Shown: one piece after another, positions 12,224 to 15,670 of the stretch
How the letters are laid out: the number at the start of each line of letters is the position of its first letter
Numbering within the stretch: position 1 is the stretch's first letter
NCBI GenBank assembly: GCA_046154545.1
Contig: JBJXGC010000160.1
Location: forward strand, 1 to 15,670
Direction: 5' to 3'
Length of the DNA: 15,670 bases
DNA from: JBJXGC01 sp046154545
GTDB lineage: Bacteria; Chloroflexota; Dehalococcoidia; Tepidiformales; Tepidiformaceae
Translations under genes and position numbers: made by a program
The notes under the pieces: model-generated
Told to the model about the DNA's origin: nothing
Database searches by the model: none
The model's input: the letters and a program-made list of their open reading frames with translations, nothing else

Positions 12224-13882
12224 CACCACCACTTCTTTGTACTCGCCATAGACTTTGCGCCACATGTTGCAGACTTCGCCCACGGTGGCGCCGGCGTTCA
12301 CCGCGTCGATGATGAGCGGCATCGTGTTCGTCTTCTCCTCGCGGCTGGCCGCCTCGAGGCGCTGCATCGCTGCAGCCCAGGCCCCCTGGTCGCGGTCGGC
12401 TTTCCATGCCTTCAGGCGGGCCAGGTGGCGCCGTTCGCCCTCAGGGTCGAACTGGAGGATCGGGATCTCAGAGGGTTCGGTCATCACGTACTCGTTCACA
12501 CCGACAATCGTCCGGTCCTTCGTCTCCACTTCGCGCTGGAAGCGGGCGGAGGCTTCCGCGATCTCCTTCTGGAAGAAGCCGCGCTCGATCGCCGGGATCA
12601 CGCCGCCGAGCGCCTCGATCTGGTCGAAGTAGGCGAGCACGTCCCGTTCCATGTCAGAGGTCAGCTTCTCGACGAAGTAGGAGCCGCCGAGCGGGTCCAC
12701 CGTGTTCACGATACCGCTCTCGTGGAGGAGGACCTGCTGTGTCCGGACGGCGAGCCGCGCCGCCTTATCGCTGGGGAGGGCGATCGCTTCGTCCATGGCG
12801 TCCGTGTGGAGCGACTGCGTGCCCCCGAGCACAGCCGCGAGGGCCTGGACCGCGACCCGCACGAGGTTCACCTCCGGCTGCGACTCGGTCAGCGAGACGC
12901 CGGCCGTCTGCGTGTGGAAACGCATGAGCCAGGAGCGCGGGTTCTTCGCCCCGAACTGCTCTTTCATCAGGCGCGCCCAGATCCGGCGGGAGGCGCGGAA
13001 TTTCGCGATCTCTTCGAAGAAGTCGTTGTGGCTGTTGAAAAAGAAGCTGATCCGCGGGGCGAAGGAGTCGATGTCCATGCCCCTCGCCAGCGCCCACTTC
13101 ACGTACTCGACGCCGTCGGCGAGGGTGAAGGCGAGCTCCTGGGCGGCGGTCGAACCGGCCTCGCGGATGTGGTAGCCGCTCACGCTGACGGCGTTCCAGA
13201 GCGGCATCTCGCGCGCCGCGAACTCGATCGTGTCGGTCACCAGGCGCATCGACTCGGCGGGCGGGTAGATGTACTCGTTCTGGGCGATGAACTCTTTGAG
13301 GATGTCGTTCTGGAGTGTGCCGGCGAGCTTCGCCCGGGGGATGCCCCGTTTCTCGGCTGCCGCGATGAAGAGTGCCCACACCACCGGTGCCGGGCTGTTA
13401 ATGGTCATCGAAGTCGTGATCCTGTCGAGCGGCAGGCCGCCGAGCAGGATCTCCATGTCGGCGAGCGAATCGATCGCGACGCCGCAGCTCCCGAACTCGC
13501 CCTCCGCCCAGGGCTCGTCGTGGTCGTACCCCATGAGCGTCGGCATGTCGAAGGCGACGGAGAGCCCGTTGTTCCCGGCGGCGAGGAGGTCCTTGTAGCG
13601 CTGGTTCGTCTCCTCCGCCGAGCCGAAGCCGCTGAACATCCGGATCGTCCAGGGTTTGCCCCGGTATCCGGTGCGGTGGACGCCGCGCGTGTAGGGGTAC
13701 TCACCCGGCAGGTTGATGTCCCGTTCGTAGTCGATGTCGCGGAGATCGGTGGCGTCATAGAGGCGGTCGATCGGGCGGCTGCTCACCGTCATCCATGGGC
13801 CGGCCAGCTCCTTGCCCTCCTGGATGACGGCCTCGTCATACTCCGCCCGCATCTCCCGAGCCCTGTCGTTCTTTGTGTCCAT
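12218..13882 (-). CDS. B12-dependent acyl-CoA mutase large subunit, isobutyryl-CoA mutase-like
   Basis: 554 residues forming the substrate-binding TIM-barrel subunit; the B12-binding domain is absent and must be encoded elsewhere, as in split mutases. Family blocks are YPYTRGVHRTGYRGKPWTIR, GLSVAFDMPTLMGYDHD, SMTINSPAP, GTLQNDILKE, SGYHIREAG with the active-site His, RISFFFNSHNDFF and ESGIVNTVDPLGGSYFVE. The two specificity positions differ from methylmalonyl-CoA mutase: Phe83 in TIRMFSGFG replaces the MCM Tyr89, and Gln201 in EFIAQNEYIYPP replaces MCM Arg207. This Phe/Gln pair is that of isobutyryl-CoA mutase, and the 118-residue spacing is identical. Start: ATG with AGGGAG 11 nt upstream; an upstream ATG at 13921 lacks a ribosome binding site. 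Confidence 0.9.
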   Translation of the reverse strand: MDTKNDRAREMRAEYDEAVIQEGKELAGPWMTVSSRPIDRLYDATDLRDIDYERDINLPGEYPYTRGVHRTGYRGKPWTIRMFSGFGSAEETNQRYKDLLAAGNNGLSVAFDMPTLMGYDHDEPWAEGEFGSCGVAIDSLADMEILLGGLPLDRITTSMTINSPAPVVWALFIAAAEKRGIPRAKLAGTLQNDILKEFIAQNEYIYPPAESMRLVTDTIEFAAREMPLWNAVSVSGYHIREAGSTAAQELAFTLADGVEYVKWALARGMDIDSFAPRISFFFNSHNDFFEEIAKFRASRRIWARLMKEQFGAKNPRSWLMRFHTQTAGVSLTESQPEVNLVRVAVQALAAVLGGTQSLHTDAMDEAIALPSDKAARLAVRTQQVLLHESGIVNTVDPLGGSYFVEKLTSDMERDVLAYFDQIEALGGVIPAIERGFFQKEIAEASARFQREVETKDRTIVGVNEYVMTEPSEIPILQFDPEGERRHLARLKAWKADRDQGAWAAAMQRLEAASREEKTNTMPLIIDAVNAGATVGEVCNMWRKVYGEYKEVVVV

Positions 13883-13919
13883 GTTTGCTGTGACTCCCTG
13901 CCCGCGACGTAGTGCGTTC

Positions 13920-13925
13920 ATTCTA
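13920..13925 (-). promoter_or_regulatory. Putative -10 box of the mutase gene (TAGAAT)
   Basis: TAGAAT on the minus strand lies 37 nt upstream of the chosen ATG, leaving room for a leader with the AGGGAG site. No clear -35 is visible; the 16-17 bp upstream position is GC-only. The 91-bp gap to the MFS gene holds nothing else recognisable. Confidence 0.35.
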
Positions 13926-13973
13926 CGTGAGGCCGCGAGAAACCGCCCCGCGGGAGCTGACGGCCCCTGCGCC

Positions 13974-15203
13974 TCAGTCCAGCCGCCGGATAGCCGGATG
14001 AAGCAGGCCGAGGAGCGGCATCAGGACCATGCCGGCGCCGCCGATGACCAGGACCTCGCGGGCGCCGAGCGCGCCCGTCGAAAGGCCCGCCAGGGCCACA
14101 CCAACCGGGACGAGGCCGAACGACCCCACAAAGTCCACGCTCGCCACCCGCCCGAGGAGGTGGCCCGGGACCATCTCCTGGAGCGTCCCCACCCAGATGA
14201 GTTCGAAGAGCCCGAGCGCCCCGCCACCAACCAGGGCTGCGCCCCAAAACGCTGGCAGCGGGCCGTTCGCGGCGAAGATGAGGAGCATCAGTCCGTTCGC
14301 CATGAGGGCCGTGTAGGCGATGAGTCCGCGCCGCCGCAGCCTGGGCCTGCGGCCGAGCCAGACCGCGACCGCGATCGACCCGGCGGCCCCCATGGTGAGT
14401 ACGAGGCCGTAGGCCCAGGCGGACTCGCCGCGCTCCTCGATCAGGAGGAACGGGAGAGCGATCCGCATTGGGCCCATCAGGAGAAGGTTCGCGAGCGAGG
14501 CAAGCGAGATCGTGAACCAGAGCCACGGTTCACGGAAGACGGCGGCGAGCCCGGCCCGGGCGTCGGCGAGGACGCCCTGGCCACGTTCACCAGCCACTGC
14601 CGGGATCGCGCGCCAATCGATGGCGGCGAGCGTCCCCGTGGAAACGGCGAAGGAGGCGGCGTTGACGGCGAACCCCAGCCAGGAGCCACCAAAGGCGATA
14701 CAGATCCCACCGATGGCCGGGCCAGCGACCTGCCCAATCTGCTGGCTCAGAGCGGTCAGTGAGTTCGCGCTCGGCAGGTCGGCGGGTGCGCTGATTTGGG
14801 GCACGACCGCCGTGTAGGCGGGCTGGAAGAAGGCCTGGCTGAACCCGAAGACGGCGCTTGCGAGGAAGACGTGCCAGAGGTCGAGGACATCCGCGGCCGC
14901 GGCCACGGCAAGCACTGCGGCGATCAGGCCCCGCACGATATCGGCCGTCAGCATCACCGGCAGGCGCGGGAGGCGGTCAACGGCGACGCCACCGGCGAGC
15001 GCGAGCGCGACGACCGGCGCGACCGAGCAGATGAGGACGCCGCCCATCGCCGCGGCTGAGCCGGTTTCGCGCAGGACCCACCACGCCAGCGCGACCGTGT
15101 AGATGTTGTCGCCGAGCCGTGAAGTGGCCTGGCCCGCCCAGAGGAGCGCGAACGGCCGGTGACCGAGCGCGGAGAACAGGCCCTGGGTGGCCTCACCGTT
15201 CAC
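13974..15203 (-). CDS. MFS transporter, EntS/MFS_3-like exporter
   Basis: 409 residues with about 12 hydrophobic segments, the usual size of MFS exporters. The N-terminus (LGHRPFALLWAGQATSRLGD) and motif A between helices 2 and 3 (GGVAVDRLPRLPVM, 71-84, with D76 and R77) are typical of the EntS/MFS_3 branch, as are FFQPAYTAVVPQ (125-135) and SANSLTALSQQIGQVAGPAIGG (145-166). Members export siderophores, macrolides or other small molecules by proton antiport; the substrate cannot be read here. The start is a GTG without a clear ribosome binding site. It is upstream of and co-oriented with the mutase, but the 91-bp gap and the TAGAAT box suggest separate transcription. Confidence 0.9.
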   Translation of the reverse strand: MNGEATQGLFSALGHRPFALLWAGQATSRLGDNIYTVALAWWVLRETGSAAAMGGVLICSVAPVVALALAGGVAVDRLPRLPVMLTADIVRGLIAAVLAVAAAADVLDLWHVFLASAVFGFSQAFFQPAYTAVVPQISAPADLPSANSLTALSQQIGQVAGPAIGGICIAFGGSWLGFAVNAASFAVSTGTLAAIDWRAIPAVAGERGQGVLADARAGLAAVFREPWLWFTISLASLANLLLMGPMRIALPFLLIEERGESAWAYGLVLTMGAAGSIAVAVWLGRRPRLRRRGLIAYTALMANGLMLLIFAANGPLPAFWGAALVGGGALGLFELIWVGTLQEMVPGHLLGRVASVDFVGSFGLVPVGVALAGLSTGALGAREVLVIGGAGMVLMPLLGLLHPAIRRLD

Positions 15204-15311
15204 CCGGCGGATAACTCAACGACTGTTGTCATCGCCGTCATTCTTCCCTTATTCGGCGGTCTGGGCCAGCGGACGAGTGGCGACTGTGTGTCGTTTCCGG
15301 GCGTGGCGATG

Positions 15312-15317
15312 TAGGCT
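15312..15317 (+). promoter_or_regulatory. Putative -10 box of yajQ (TAGGCT)
   Basis: TAGGCT is followed after 6 nt by the yajQ ATG with no good ribosome binding site, the TANNNT leaderless pattern. An alternative further upstream is TTGTCA (15226-15231) with TATTCG (15250-15255) at 18-bp spacing, which is weak. The 120-bp divergent gap with the MFS gene contains nothing else I recognise. Confidence 0.35.
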
Positions 15318-15323
15318 AAGCGG

Positions 15324-15670
15324 ATGGCGAAAGACGAATCCTTCGACATCACGACCGGCTGCGACCTCCAGGAGGTCGATAACGCCGTTAACCAGGCGCG
15401 GCGCGAAATCACCACGCGTTTCGATTTCAAGAACGTCCTCGTCGAGATAGAGTTCGACCGCCCCGCGGCTAAGTTGCGGCTGCACACCACGGATGAGTAC
15501 AAGCTCAACGCCATCTGGGATGTCCTGGCTCAGCGGTTCGTGACGCGGAACGTGCCCCTCCAGAACCTCACCCGCGGTAAGATCGAAGAGGCAGGGGCGA
15601 GCACGGTCCGCCAGGAGATCGCCCTTGTCCAGGGCATCGAAACGGACCTCGCCAAGAAGATCGTCCGCCA
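15324..15670 (+). CDS. yajQ: YajQ family nucleotide-binding protein (cut by window end)
   Basis: 115 codons are present before the window ends; full-length YajQ is about 160-165 residues. The translation starts MAKDESFDITTGCDLQEVDN and continues with NAVNQARREITTRFDFKN, DEYKLNAIWDVLAQRFVTRNVPLQNL, GKIEEAGASTVRQEIALVQGIET and DLAKKIVR, all close to the YajQ (DUF520) consensus. The family binds nucleotides or RNA, and some members bind cyclic-di-GMP and act as effectors. The ATG fits the family start. It diverges from the MFS gene. The C-terminal end lies outside the window, so no truncation is implied. Confidence 0.93.
   Translation, partial: MAKDESFDITTGCDLQEVDNAVNQARREITTRFDFKNVLVEIEFDRPAAKLRLHTTDEYKLNAIWDVLAQRFVTRNVPLQNLTRGKIEEAGASTVRQEIALVQGIETDLAKKIVR

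Noticed and set aside
12425..13912. 495-codon open frame on the plus strand opposite the mutase gene
   Set aside because: Shadow of the mutase coding strand; no family motif, typical antisense composition.
13883..13921. ATG start for the mutase at 13921
   Set aside because: No ribosome binding site; this ATG overlaps the TAGAAT box proposed as -10. The ATG at 13882 follows AGGGAG.
1..15670. tRNA, rRNA, riboswitch, transposon ends or integrase sites
   Set aside because: I found no cloverleaf, conserved rRNA segment, recognisable riboswitch core, transposase or integrase sequence in either strand.

Overview
This is GC-rich bacterial chromosomal DNA with short intergenic gaps and many genes joined by 1-41 nt overlaps. 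The gene content (DnaD-domain plus DnaC-like replication-initiation pair, molybdopterin synthase, ComF, a MoxR/Bat VWA operon, a split acyl-CoA mutase, a CtaG-like membrane protein and YajQ) and the protein style fit a free-living, probably aerobic Chloroflexota relative (Dehalococcoidia/Tepidiforma-like). That placement is an inference from recognition, not from a search. No rRNA, tRNA, CRISPR array, transposase or phage structural gene is visible.

Layout. (1) 154-2176, + strand: a DnaD-domain protein overlaps by 77 nt a 464-residue DnaC-like helicase loader that carries two complete AAA+ ATPase domains. (2) 2175-2393: two imperfect ~80-bp direct repeats. (3) 2460-3691, - strand: moaD-moaE-NUDIX, read as one unit. 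(4) 3761-4477, +: comF, divergent from moaD. (5) 4569-10166, +: a tight five-gene MoxR-DUF58-BatD-like-BatA-BatB/C operon. The last gene fuses a VWA protein to a TPR protein and keeps a lipoprotein-type signal at the joint. (6) 10170-10292, -: a 40-residue Pro/Lys-rich small protein gene, convergent with the operon. (7) 10501-11412, +: a CtaG-like membrane protein that appears to lack the family's histidines. (8) 11479-13882, -: an acyl-CoA mutase large subunit whose two specificity residues look like isobutyryl-CoA mutase rather than methylmalonyl-CoA mutase, followed by a DUF433/DUF5615-type antitoxin-toxin pair. (9) 13974-15203, -: an MFS exporter. (10) 15324 to the window end, +: yajQ, cut by the window edge.

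How the parts work together. DnaD plus the loader should bring the replicative helicase to DNA. MoaD and MoaE form molybdopterin synthase. The MoxR ATPase probably acts as a chaperone on the VWA/DUF58 partners encoded with it, with the membrane and periplasmic Bat proteins as the envelope arm. The toxin-antitoxin pair has an inverted repeat overlapping its putative -10 box, the usual place for autoregulation. Several genes (moaD, the antitoxin, yajQ) have a TANNNT box 6-7 nt before the start codon and no ribosome binding site, suggesting leaderless transcripts.

The items most worth a second look are the tandem-AAA loader, the internal lipobox in the BatB/C fusion, the histidine-less CtaG homologue and the ICM-like mutase. 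No wholly new system is evident; these are unusual variants of known families.
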